Shown piece by piece: positions 1 to 7,467 of a stretch of DNA of 18,327 nucleotides. Below the pieces are notes generated by a model. It saw only the letters and a list, made by a program, of their open reading frames with translations, was not told where the DNA came from and searched no databases. The translations under genes and the position numbers were made by a program. The stretch comes from Pseudomonadota bacterium (GTDB lineage Bacteria; Pseudomonadota; Gammaproteobacteria; Xanthomonadales; Xanthomonadaceae), in contig JAEWJB010000093.1 of assembly GCA_023386795.1 (NCBI GenBank), forward strand, positions 1 through 18,327, read 5' to 3'. Positions within the stretch are counted from its first letter, which is position 1; each line of letters opens with the position of its first letter.

Positions 1-249
1 CGTCCGCCCAAGCCGGCCGTTGAAGGTGCGGACACCCAGGGTGAGCGTGCGCCGCGCAAGCGTCGTCGCCGCCGCCACGGCAAGCCGGTCGATCCGGCGG
101 CCGCAGAGGCCGCGCGCGCGACGCAGCCGCCGGCTTCGCCGCGCAAGCCGATCCAGGTGATGGCGACCAAGACCGCACCGGCGGCCAACAACGGTTCGTT
201 CCTGACCCGCCTGGGCCGCAAGCTGCGTTCGCTGGTGTCCGGCGGCTGA
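1..249 (+). CDS. rhlB: C-terminal tail of a gene cut by the window edge, probably ATP-dependent RNA helicase RhlB
   Basis: Reading frame 1 is open from the first base to a TGA at 247-249 and gives 82 residues. The tail is low complexity and strongly basic: a PRKRRRRRHGKP run at about residues 18-29, an Ala/Pro-rich stretch, then a short amphipathic end (FLTRLGRKLRSLVSGG). No catalytic domain lies in the window. Xanthomonadaceae RhlB helicases carry long, basic, disordered C-terminal extensions of this kind that bind RNA or degradosome partners; this is recalled knowledge, and the gene identity is inferred. Other proteins with Arg-rich tails (another DEAD-box helicase, or an RNase E/G-like tail) remain possible. 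The next gene, ftsE, starts 77 bp downstream on the same strand. Confidence 0.55.
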   Translation, partial: RPPKPAVEGADTQGERAPRKRRRRRHGKPVDPAAAEAARATQPPASPRKPIQVMATKTAPAANNGSFLTRLGRKLRSLVSGG

Positions 250-280
250 GGCCACCGGCGGACGGACGCGACGGTTGGGG

Positions 281-301
281 CGATTGCCGGCGGTGCAATC
301 G
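281..301. repeat. Small inverted repeat upstream of ftsE
   Basis: CGATTGC at 281-287 is repeated inverted as GCAATCG at 295-301 around a 7-base spacer, in the 77-bp gap between the upstream gene and ftsE. No U-run follows, so it is not a standard intrinsic terminator. It could be a weak operator or an mRNA-end hairpin. Only the symmetry is seen. Confidence 0.4.
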
Positions 302-314
302 GTGGTCGCTCCGG

Positions 315-320
315 CATAAT
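315..320 (+). promoter_or_regulatory. Candidate -10 element for a leaderless ftsE transcript
   Basis: CATAAT matches the TATAAT consensus at five of six bases and ends 6 bases before the ftsE ATG at 327. Initiation 6-8 bases downstream would put the first nucleotide at or next to the start codon. No Shine-Dalgarno sequence is visible before this ATG, which fits a leaderless message. No convincing -35 element is visible at the usual spacing. Confidence 0.35.
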
Positions 321-326
321 TGCTGA

Positions 327-1013
327 ATGACCGTCCTGCGCTTCGACAACGTCAGCAAACAATACGCCGGGGGCCACCAGGCCCTCGTCGATGTCAGCTT
401 CGAAGTGGGTGCCGGCGAGATGCTGTTCGTCACCGGCCACTCCGGCGCGGGCAAGAGCACGCTGCTCAAGCTGATCCACCTCAGCGAACGCCCCAGCCGC
501 GGCGCGGTGATCTTCGGCGAGCGCAACCTGCTCAAAGTGCGCGGCGGGCGCGTGGCGCTGCATCGTCGCGAGGTCGGTGCCGTGCACCAGGACCATCGCC
601 TGCTGCACGACCGCAGCATCGCCGAGAATGTTGCCCTGCCGCTGATCCTGCGCGGCACCCGCCGTGCCGAGATCGGCAAGCGCGTGCGCTCGGCACTGGA
701 ACGCATCGGCCTGGCCGACCGGGAGAAGGCGCTGCCGGCGCAGCTGTCGGCCGGCGAGCAGCAACGCGTGGGCATCGCTCGCGCCATCGTGTCCGAACCG
801 CGCCTGCTGGTGGCCGACGAGCCTACCGGCAACCTCGACCCGACGCTGGCCGCGGAGATCATGCAGTTGTTCGCCGAACTGCCCGCGCGCGGTACCAGCG
901 TGCTGGTGGTCAGCCACGACCTGGCACTGCTCAAGCAGATGCGCAAGCGTGTGCTCGTGCTCGACCACGGCAGGCTGGTGGACGATATCTCGCCGCAGGA
1001 CCTGGCCGAATGA
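327..1013 (+). CDS. ftsE: Cell division ATP-binding protein FtsE
   Basis: FtsE is the cytoplasmic ATPase of the FtsEX complex, which works at the division septum by switching on periplasmic cell-wall hydrolases. The 228-residue protein is a complete ABC nucleotide-binding domain of normal FtsE length. Walker A is GHSGAGKST (37-45), the Q-loop is VHQDHRLL with Q88, the signature is LSAGEQQ (140-146), Walker B is LLVADEPTGNLD (160-171) and the switch His is H197. The QDHRLL string is typical of FtsE. The signature has Ala where LSGGEQQ is usual. The ATG at 327 lacks a Shine-Dalgarno sequence but gives the exact expected N-terminus (MTVLRFDNVSK). The stop overlaps the ftsX start in ATGA, so translation is probably coupled. 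Confidence 0.96.
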   Translation: MTVLRFDNVSKQYAGGHQALVDVSFEVGAGEMLFVTGHSGAGKSTLLKLIHLSERPSRGAVIFGERNLLKVRGGRVALHRREVGAVHQDHRLLHDRSIAENVALPLILRGTRRAEIGKRVRSALERIGLADREKALPAQLSAGEQQRVGIARAIVSEPRLLVADEPTGNLDPTLAAEIMQLFAELPARGTSVLVVSHDLALLKQMRKRVLVLDHGRLVDDISPQDLAE

Positions 1014-1954
1014 ACAACGCCGCCCAGAATGCCGCACCGTCGCGCCTGTCGGTGTGGTTCGACCACCACCTGCACAGCATTGCCTTCAGCCTCGGCCGCG
1101 CGTTGCGCAAGCCGTGGGCGACGCTGCTCACGATCATGGTGATGGCGTTGGCCCTGGCATTGCCGCTGGGCCTGTCGATCGCGCTGGACAACGTGCGCCA
1201 CCTTGCCGGCAGCGTGCAGCAGACGCGCGACATCAACGTGTTCCTCAAGCACGACATCGACGCCGCCGCCGCGCAGGCGCTGGCCGACCAATGGCGCGGC
1301 CGCGCCGATGTCGGCGCGGTGACGCTGCGCACGCCGGCGCAGGGCCTGGCCGAGTTGCGCGAGAACGCGCACCTGGACGAGGCGATCGATGCGCTGGGTG
1401 ACAACCCGCTGCCCACCTTGTTGATCGTCACCCCGGCCGCCGGCAGTGACGACGCGGCCCTGGCGGGCGCGCTGCAGGCCACGCCGCAGGCCGATCTGGT
1501 GCAGCACGACGCGGTCTGGCGCCAGCGCCTGGACAACTGGCTGCACTTCGGCGCGCGGCTCGTGCAGGTGCTGTCGGTGCTGCTCGGCCTCGGCGCGGTG
1601 CTGGTGGTGGGCAATACCGTGCGCCTGGATATCCAGGGCCGCCGCGAGGAGATCGGCGTGCTGCAGCTGCTGGGTGCCAGCGATGGCTTCATCCGCCGAC
1701 CCTTCCTCTACCTGGGCGCTTGGTACGGCCTGGGCGCCGGCATCGTCGCGCTCGGCCTGCTGGCGGTGGCCGGCATCGCGCTGCGCGCGCCGCTGGCCGC
1801 GCTGGCCGACAGCTACGGCAGCCAGTTCGCGCTCCACGGGTTGGACCTGCTCCATGGCGGCATGGTGCTGCTGGGCACCGTCCTGCTCGGTTGGCTCGGC
1901 GCCTGGCTGGTGACCGGACACTTCCTGCGTCAGACTCGCCCGACCGAGACCTGA
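1010..1954 (+). CDS. ftsX: Cell division protein FtsX (permease-like)
   Basis: FtsX is the inner-membrane partner of FtsE and passes ATPase-driven movement to periplasmic hydrolase activators. The 314-residue protein shows the family layout: a cytoplasmic N-terminus with the ALRKPWATLLTI start of helix 1 (about 37-58), a large periplasmic loop (about 60-180, including the DINVFLK strand), helix 2 (184-205), the conserved cytoplasmic RREEIGVLQLLGAS coupling segment (211-224), helix 3 (231-257) and helix 4 (279-302). The start was chosen at the ATG overlapping the ftsE stop by 4 bp. The open frame runs further upstream, but that part only shadows ftsE. The next gene begins 7 bp after the stop. 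Confidence 0.95.
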   Translation: MNNAAQNAAPSRLSVWFDHHLHSIAFSLGRALRKPWATLLTIMVMALALALPLGLSIALDNVRHLAGSVQQTRDINVFLKHDIDAAAAQALADQWRGRADVGAVTLRTPAQGLAELRENAHLDEAIDALGDNPLPTLLIVTPAAGSDDAALAGALQATPQADLVQHDAVWRQRLDNWLHFGARLVQVLSVLLGLGAVLVVGNTVRLDIQGRREEIGVLQLLGASDGFIRRPFLYLGAWYGLGAGIVALGLLAVAGIALRAPLAALADSYGSQFALHGLDLLHGGMVLLGTVLLGWLGAWLVTGHFLRQTRPTET

Positions 1955-1961
1955 GGGCCGC

Positions 1962-2804
1962 ATGCGCAATCCCGATCTCAAGCATCTGATCAGCGACGCG
2001 CCGCGCGTGATGGTGGTCGATGGCTCCAAGCTGGTCCGCAAGCTGATCGCCGACGTGCTCAAGCGCGAGCTGCCGGCGGTCGAGGTGCTGGGCTGCGCGA
2101 GCATCGCCGAGGCGCGCGAGGCGCTGGCGGCCGGCGCGGTGAACCTGGTCACCACTTCGTTGTCGCTGCCCGATGGCGATGGCCTGGCGCTGGCGCGCAG
2201 CGTGCGCGAGGCGGCGGGCCAGGCCTACGTGCCGGTGATCGTGGTATCCGGCGACGCGCAGCAGCACCTGGTGGAGCGCCGCTTCACCGAGTACGTCACC
2301 GATTATTTCGACAAGTCGCTGGGCCACGAGGCGCTGGCGACCTTCATCCGCGGCTACGTGCAGCCCGAGCCGGTCGTCGGTGCCACGGTGCTGTACATCG
2401 AGGACAGCCGGGTGGTGGCCGAGGCGACCAAGCGCATGCTCGAGCGGCAGCAGCTGAAGGTGGTGCACGTCATCACCGCCGAGGAGGCATTCTCGCTGCT
2501 CACCGCCGAATCGCTGGGCCGCACCGAACGGCGCGTGGACCTGGTGCTGACCGACGTCACGCTGAAGGGCGAACTCAACGGCCGCGACGTGGTCGAGCGC
2601 ATCCGCGTGGATTTCGACTACGGCAAGCGCCGCCTGCCGGTGCTGGTGATGACCGGCGACAGCAATCCGTACAACCAGTCCGAGCTGTTGCGCGCCGGCG
2701 CCAACGACCTGGTGCAGAAGCCCATCGAGGAGCGCCTGCTGGTGACCAAGGTGCTGTTCCAGTTGCGCCTGGCGCGGCTGGACGACCAGGTCGTGATGCT
2801 GTGA
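1962..2804 (+). CDS. Two-receiver response regulator; first receiver lacks the phosphoacceptor Asp
   Basis: The 280 residues hold two CheY-like receiver domains and no DNA-binding or enzymatic output domain. Receiver 2 (about 141-265) looks functional: acidic pair E147-D148, phosphoacceptor D198 in DLVLTDVTL, T231 in VMTGD, K253 in VQKP. Receiver 1 (about 14-132) keeps D20, the LPDGDG turn and K118 in YFDKS, but the phosphoacceptor is Ser66 (TTSLSLPDGDG) and the second residue of the acidic pair is G21, so it is probably a pseudo-receiver. The ATG at 1962 follows GAGGG, which overlaps the ftsX stop. Lying between ftsX and ung in a tight operon suggests co-expression with division and repair genes. 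The cognate kinase is not in the window and the output is unknown. Confidence 0.88.
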   Translation: MRNPDLKHLISDAPRVMVVDGSKLVRKLIADVLKRELPAVEVLGCASIAEAREALAAGAVNLVTTSLSLPDGDGLALARSVREAAGQAYVPVIVVSGDAQQHLVERRFTEYVTDYFDKSLGHEALATFIRGYVQPEPVVGATVLYIEDSRVVAEATKRMLERQQLKVVHVITAEEAFSLLTAESLGRTERRVDLVLTDVTLKGELNGRDVVERIRVDFDYGKRRLPVLVMTGDSNPYNQSELLRAGANDLVQKPIEERLLVTKVLFQLRLARLDDQVVML

Positions 2805-3523
2805 GCGAAGAGGCGCGGATCCAGCTGGAGCCGTCGTGGAAGGCGCGCGTGGGGGATTGGCTGCTGCGGCCGGAGATGCGCGAACTCTCCGCGTTCCTGC
2901 GCCAGCGCAAGGCGGCCGGTGCGCACATCTTCCCGCCCGGCCCGCAGATCTTCGCCGCGTTCGATGCCACGCCGTTCGACCAGGTCAAGGTGGTGATCCT
3001 CGGGCAAGACCCCTACCACGGCCATGGCCAGGCGCACGGGCTGTGCTTCTCGGTGCTTCCGGGCGTGCCGGTGCCACCGTCGCTGTTGAACATCTACAAG
3101 GAAATCGAGGACGACCTCGGCATTGCGCGCCCCGACCATGGCTGCCTGCTCCCGTGGGCGCAGCGCGGCGTGCTGCTGCTCAATGCGGTGCTCACCGTCG
3201 AGGAAGGCCGCGCCGGCGCCCACCAGGGCAAGGGCTGGGAAGGCTTCACCGATCACGTGGTGGATGTGCTCAATCGTGAGCGCGAGGGCCTGGTGTTCCT
3301 GCTGTGGGGCAGCTACGCCCAGGCCAAGGGCAAGGTCATCGACCCGCGCCGGCACAAGGTCCTCAAGGCGCCGCACCCCTCGCCGCTGTCCGCGCATCGA
3401 GGCTTTCTGGGCTGCAAGCATTTCTCGGCCACCAACGAATACCTGGCCCGTCGTGGCACGGGGCCCGTGGACTGGCGCCTGCCGCCGCGTTCGGCCTTCT
3501 CCGACGCCCTTCCGCCGGGCTGA
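2801..3523 (+). CDS. ung: Uracil-DNA glycosylase, family 1
   Basis: This enzyme removes uracil from DNA and starts base excision repair. The 240-residue protein carries all family-1 motifs: the water-activating loop GQDPYHG (68-74, catalytic D70), LLNAVLTV with the uracil-binding N128, LLWGSYAQ (168-175), and the DNA-intercalation loop HPSPLSAHRGF (192-202, H192). Length is normal for the family. The start is a GTG at 2801 that overlaps the upstream stop as GTGA, giving the N-terminus MSEEARIQLEPSW. It is the last gene of the ftsE-ftsX-regulator-ung operon. No clear terminator follows. Confidence 0.96.
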   Translation: MSEEARIQLEPSWKARVGDWLLRPEMRELSAFLRQRKAAGAHIFPPGPQIFAAFDATPFDQVKVVILGQDPYHGHGQAHGLCFSVLPGVPVPPSLLNIYKEIEDDLGIARPDHGCLLPWAQRGVLLLNAVLTVEEGRAGAHQGKGWEGFTDHVVDVLNREREGLVFLLWGSYAQAKGKVIDPRRHKVLKAPHPSPLSAHRGFLGCKHFSATNEYLARRGTGPVDWRLPPRSAFSDALPPG

Positions 3524-3647
3524 ACTTTTCGCCCGCATCGGCTGTCTATGCAGGGGTCGCGGAACTGCCCCGCGCGCCTCACGCCGGTTGAACGCCCCCC
3601 GCGTACACTGGACGGCCTTGAAAACGTTCCCTGAGCCTCCAAGTGAT

Positions 3648-3673
3648 CTATGTCATTGATTTTGATGGCATAG
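3648..3673 (+). repeat. Hairpin in the rpoH upstream region
   Basis: CTATGTCAT (3648-3656) can pair with ATGGCATAG (3665-3673) around the 8-base loop TGATTTTG. Eight pairs are Watson-Crick and one is G-T, which would be a stable G-U wobble in RNA. No U-run follows. It lies about 110 bases before the rpoH start. It could be an operator or a structure in a longer rpoH leader. Confidence 0.35.
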
Positions 3674-3728
3674 AGGTTGGAACAATGGCTTCGCGAAAGT
3701 TGCCGTCGTTCTGATGGTGAAACACTGA

Positions 3729-3756
3729 GGAACTTTCCACCCCTTTAGCAGTCCAA
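3729..3756 (+). promoter_or_regulatory. Candidate sigmaE (RpoE)-type promoter of rpoH
   Basis: GGAACTT at 3729-3735, then 15 bases, then GTCCAA at 3751-3756. This fits the extracytoplasmic sigmaE pattern of a GGAAC -35 with a GTC-type or TC-type -10 15-17 bases away, including the Xylella form GGAACNC-N15/16-GTCNNA as I recall it. Initiation would fall near 3762-3764, giving a leader of about 20 bases before the rpoH ATG at 3783. E. coli rpoH also has a sigmaE-dependent promoter. Not tested; based on motif match only. Confidence 0.55.
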
Positions 3757-3771
3757 TTGGGTGACTGCTAA
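3745..3771. promoter_or_regulatory. CIRCE-like inverted repeat (candidate HrcA operator) on the rpoH promoter
   Basis: TTAGCAGTC (3745-3753) and GACTGCTAA (3763-3771) form a perfect 9-bp inverted repeat with a 9-base spacer. The HrcA-binding CIRCE consensus is TTAGCACTC-N9-GAGTGCTAA, so arm length, spacer and 8 of 9 bases per arm agree. The single change (C to G at arm position 7) is mirrored in the other arm, so the symmetry is kept. The element covers the candidate sigmaE -10 and start site, a classic repressor position. HrcA itself is not encoded in the window. The alternative is an RNA hairpin next to the ribosome-binding site. Confidence 0.6.
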
Positions 3772-3782
3772 GATGAGGCCCT

Positions 3783-4658
<876 letters not shown>

Positions 4659-4683
4659 TCTGCAGGCTACGACCTGTTGAAGC

Positions 4684-4714
4684 GAAAGCCGCCTACGGGC
4701 GGCTTTCTGCTTTT
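4684..4714 (+). terminator. Intrinsic terminator of rpoH
   Basis: GAAAGCCGCC (4684-4693) pairs perfectly with GGCGGCTTTC (4698-4707) around the tetraloop TACG, followed by TGCTTTT. It starts 26 bases after the rpoH stop and ends at the stop codon of convergent ndh, so the stem could also serve ndh, though the T-run on that side is weaker. Confidence 0.85.
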
Positions 4715-6015
4715 CAGGAGGGATCGCGGGGCGGCAGGCGGGTGACGTCGTCCGCCGGCGGTTCGTCGGCCGCGCCGAAGATGATCCGTGCCGCGCGCTG
4801 GTAGCTCCAATAGGCCATCGCCCAGTTGACCAGCACGACGAAGCGGTTGCGGAAGCCGATCAGGAACCAGACGTGCGCGGCCAGCCAGAACCACCACGCC
4901 AACACGCCGGACAGCTTGAGTTTGCCGAAATGCACGATGGCGGCCATGCGCCCGATGGTGGCCAGGTTGCCGAAGTCGCGGTAGCGGAACGCTTCGGTCG
5001 TCTCGCCGCGCAGTCGCGCACGGATCGACGCGGCGATGTGCTTGCCCATCTGCTTGGCCGCCGGCGCCACCCCGGGGACCGGCGCACCGTTGTCGCGGTT
5101 CACTGCCGCCAGGTCGCCGCCGACGAAGATTTCCGGATGGCCCGGCACGCTCAGGTCCGGGTTCACCACCACGCGGCCAGCGCGGTCGCACGGCACGCCC
5201 AGCAGCGCGCCCAGCGGTGAGGCAGCCACGCCCGCGGCCCATACCACCGTGCGCGCCGCGATCCACTCGGTGCCGAGCTGGAAGCCTGCTTCGTCGATAT
5301 GGGTCACCGGCGTGCCGGTGAGCACTTCCACGCCGAGACGTTCCAGCTGGCGCTGCGCCCGCTCGGTAAGGTCGGGTGGGAAGGACGCCAGCACGCGCGG
5401 GCCGGCCTCCACGAGACGCACGCGTGCCCGGCGCGGGTCGATGTGGCGGAACTCGTTCCTGAGCGTATGCCGGGCAATTTCCGCCAGCGTGCCGGCCAGC
5501 TCCACGCCGGTGGGCCCGGCGCCGACGATGGCGAAGCTCAGCCATGCCGCGGACGCCTCCGGATCGGCTTCGGCTTCGGCGCGCTCGAAGGCCATCAGCA
5601 GCTTGCGCCGCAGGTAGACCGCATCGTCCAGCGTCTTCAGTCCCGGCGCGTGACGCGCCCATTGGTCGTGACCGAAGTAGGCATGGGTGGCGCCGCTGGC
5701 GAGCACGAGGTAGTCGTAGTCCAGCGTGGCGCCGTCGCCCAGCCGTAGCTGGCGCGTATCGGGGTCCAATGCCACCACCTCGCCCAGGCGCACTTCCACG
5801 TTGTGCTGATGGCGCAGGATATGGCGCAGCGGCGCGGCGATATCCGGTGCGGACAAGCCGGCCGTGGCGACCTGGTAGAGCAGGGGCTGGAACAGGTGGT
5901 GGTTGTGGCGATCCACCAGCGTGATGCGGACCGGCGCGTCGGCCAGTGCGCGCGTGGCCCACAGGCCGGCGAAACCACCGCCGACGATGACCAGGTGGGG
6001 GTGGCCTTCGTTCAT
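4714..6015 (-). CDS. ndh: Type II NADH dehydrogenase (NDH-2), FAD-dependent
   Basis: NDH-2 passes electrons from NADH to quinone at the inner face of the membrane without pumping protons. The 433-residue protein has an N-terminal FAD-binding Rossmann motif (GGGFAG, 12-17), a second dinucleotide motif for NADH (VGAGPTGVELAG, 164-175), the FAD/quinone-side FVGGDLAAV (297-305) and KQMGKHIA (321-328) segments, and a C-terminal hydrophobic anchor rich in Trp and Phe (about 370-407, WWFWLAAHVWFLIGF) typical of this family. The ATG at 6015 starts 7 residues before the first beta strand. A GTG 18 codons upstream keeps the frame open but adds a non-conserved N-terminus. It is convergent with rpoH and divergent from the next gene. 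Confidence 0.9.
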   Translation of the reverse strand: MNEGHPHLVIVGGGFAGLWATRALADAPVRITLVDRHNHHLFQPLLYQVATAGLSAPDIAAPLRHILRHQHNVEVRLGEVVALDPDTRQLRLGDGATLDYDYLVLASGATHAYFGHDQWARHAPGLKTLDDAVYLRRKLLMAFERAEAEADPEASAAWLSFAIVGAGPTGVELAGTLAEIARHTLRNEFRHIDPRRARVRLVEAGPRVLASFPPDLTERAQRQLERLGVEVLTGTPVTHIDEAGFQLGTEWIAARTVVWAAGVAASPLGALLGVPCDRAGRVVVNPDLSVPGHPEIFVGGDLAAVNRDNGAPVPGVAPAAKQMGKHIAASIRARLRGETTEAFRYRDFGNLATIGRMAAIVHFGKLKLSGVLAWWFWLAAHVWFLIGFRNRFVVLVNWAMAYWSYQRAARIIFGAADEPPADDVTRLPPRDPS

Positions 6016-6169
6016 CGGATACCGCGGGTGAGAGGCTGCATGGGGTCTGCCTTCCTGGACGGTCGCCACAGCCTACCGCAGGCGCGGCAACGCGCCGTCA
6101 TGAAGGTCGGGCGCGGAACGTCATGCGGGATCGGGCATCATGGGGGTCGTGCGCATGCCAAGGAACGCC

Positions 6170-6700
6170 ATGAACACCCTCTCTGCCACGCCGCCGCCAT
6201 TGCCCCACACGCCCACGCCGCCCGTCCGGCCGCCCCGCCGCTATCGCTTTGGCATTCCCGGCTGGTTGATCGCGCTGATCGCCGCGGTGCTGCTGTTCTT
6301 CGCGCTGCTGTGCGGATTGATCGCGTGGGGTGTCGGCACCGGCTGGAAGCTGTTCGCCACGCAGGCGCAGGAGGCATTGCAGGCGCAGCCGGCGGTGCAG
6401 GAACACATTGGCACGATCCGCGAGATGGATGTGGATCTCGTCGCCACCGGCAACGCCCCGGGCGCGGAGGAGTTCGTCTTCCGCCTGGAGGGCGACCGTG
6501 GCAATGGCAAGGTGCGGGCGAACTTCGTTTCGCTTGGCGCTGCGCAGGAAATCATCACCGAAGGCGTGCTGACATTGGCCAACGGCGCGCGCATCGACCT
6601 GGAAGACCAGTCGGTGGGCGAGGCGGAAGGCGACTGCACGCCGGAAGATTGCAGTGAAGACATCGACGGGGCCACCGACGACAACCTGGAGGATGCATGA
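6170..6700 (+). CDS. Membrane-anchored protein resembling the Coa1 (cytochrome oxidase assembly) fold
   Basis: The protein has 176 residues: a Pro-rich cytoplasmic N-terminus (about 1-30), one transmembrane helix (about 31-55) and an extracytoplasmic domain (about 60-145) with an acidic tail containing two Cys (C156, C161). The pattern A-x-x-A-(7)-V-x-x-HIG, then LEGDRGNGKVRANF, resembles Coa1-type domains, in which a conserved helix precedes a Gly-containing beta sheet. This is pattern recognition, not a search result. AAGGAA at 6160-6165 supports the ATG at 6170 over in-frame ATGs at 6140 and 6155. The stop overlaps the next start in ATGA, so it is coupled to the NYN-domain gene. Function unknown. 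Confidence 0.75.
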   Translation: MNTLSATPPPLPHTPTPPVRPPRRYRFGIPGWLIALIAAVLLFFALLCGLIAWGVGTGWKLFATQAQEALQAQPAVQEHIGTIREMDVDLVATGNAPGAEEFVFRLEGDRGNGKVRANFVSLGAAQEIITEGVLTLANGARIDLEDQSVGEAEGDCTPEDCSEDIDGATDDNLEDA

Positions 6701-7467
6701 TCGAGTCACCGGAAAAGCGCATCGCGCTGCTGATCGACGCCGACAACGCGCCGGCCTCGAAGATCGAACTGATCCTGCCGGAGATCGCCCGCTTCGGCGT
6801 GGCCAACGTGCGCCGCGCCTATGGCAACTGGAAGAGCCCGCACCTGAAGGGTTGGGAAGCCGTGCTGCATACCCATGCCATCCGCCCGATGCAGCAGTTC
6901 GCCTACAGTGCCGGCAAGAACGCCTCGGACATGGCAATGGTCATCGACGCGATGGACTTGCTGTACGCGCGCAACCTGGACGGCTTCGCCATCGTGTCCA
7001 GCGATGCCGACTTCACCCCGCTGGTGATGCGTCTGCTTACCGATGGCATGAAGGTCTATGGCTTCGGCGAAAAGAAGACGCCCGAGCCCTTCGTCAACGC
7101 CTGCTCCAAGTTCACCTACGTCGAAGCACTGGGCGCCCCGCTCGCCGCGGATGACGTCTCCTCGGCCGCCGCGCCGAAGGACGGCAAGGCACTGCGAGGT
7201 GACACGCGGCTGGTGCAGCTGCTGCGCGGCGCGGTCGATTCGGCGGCCGACGACGACGGCTGGGCACACCTGGGCGCGGTCGGCAAGCAGGTCGCCAACC
7301 AGGCCTCGTTCGACTCGCGCAACTATGGCTATCGCAAGCTCAGCGACCTGATCCGTGCCACCGACCTGTTCGAGGTCCGGCAGGTGGAGCAGGTGATCTA
7401 CGTGCGCGACAAGCCCAAGGGCAAGCTGGCAGCGGCGCCGAAAGCCAAGCCGAAGGGCGGCGGCTAG
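6697..7467 (+). CDS. NYN (PIN-like) domain protein with C-terminal OST-HTH/LOTUS domain
   Basis: NYN domains are PIN-fold domains, many of which are metal-dependent ribonucleases; OST-HTH (LOTUS) domains bind RNA. The 256-residue protein has the NYN acidic set: LLIDADNAP (D14, D16, N17), KNASDMAMVIDAMDLL (K74, D78, D84) and IVSSDADFTPL (D103, D105). A disordered Ala-rich linker (about 145-165) leads to an OST-HTH domain (about 168-237, GWAHLGAVGKQVANQ and YGYRKLSDLIRA) and a Lys-rich tail. All expected acidic residues are present, so nuclease activity is plausible; the target is unknown. It overlaps the Coa1-like gene by 4 bp, and its stop directly abuts the stop of convergent priA. Confidence 0.88.
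   Translation: MIESPEKRIALLIDADNAPASKIELILPEIARFGVANVRRAYGNWKSPHLKGWEAVLHTHAIRPMQQFAYSAGKNASDMAMVIDAMDLLYARNLDGFAIVSSDADFTPLVMRLLTDGMKVYGFGEKKTPEPFVNACSKFTYVEALGAPLAADDVSSAAAPKDGKALRGDTRLVQLLRGAVDSAADDDGWAHLGAVGKQVANQASFDSRNYGYRKLSDLIRATDLFEVRQVEQVIYVRDKPKGKLAAAPKAKPKGGG

Noticed and set aside
140..141. Point check for tRNA, rRNA, CRISPR or IS elements across the window
   Set aside because: Reading both strands showed no cloverleaf, no rRNA-like sequence, no spaced direct-repeat array and no transposase; the window is tightly filled with housekeeping genes.
320..1009. FtsX with a 230-residue N-terminal extension
   Set aside because: That part is the out-of-frame shadow of ftsE, rich in Arg, Pro and Ala. 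The ATG at 1010 gives the normal FtsX start.
3617..3646. Sigma-32 or sigma-70 promoter using CTTGAAA upstream of rpoH
   Set aside because: No acceptable -10 element lies at the needed spacing.
3677..3694. Sigma-54 promoter upstream of rpoH (TTGGAACAATGGCTTCGC)
   Set aside because: The GG-to-GC spacing is 12 rather than 10 bases, so it does not fit the -24/-12 pattern.
6016..6069. Longer Ndh starting at GTG 6069
   Set aside because: The added 18 residues are not NDH-2-like; the ATG at 6015 lies just before the FAD-binding strand.
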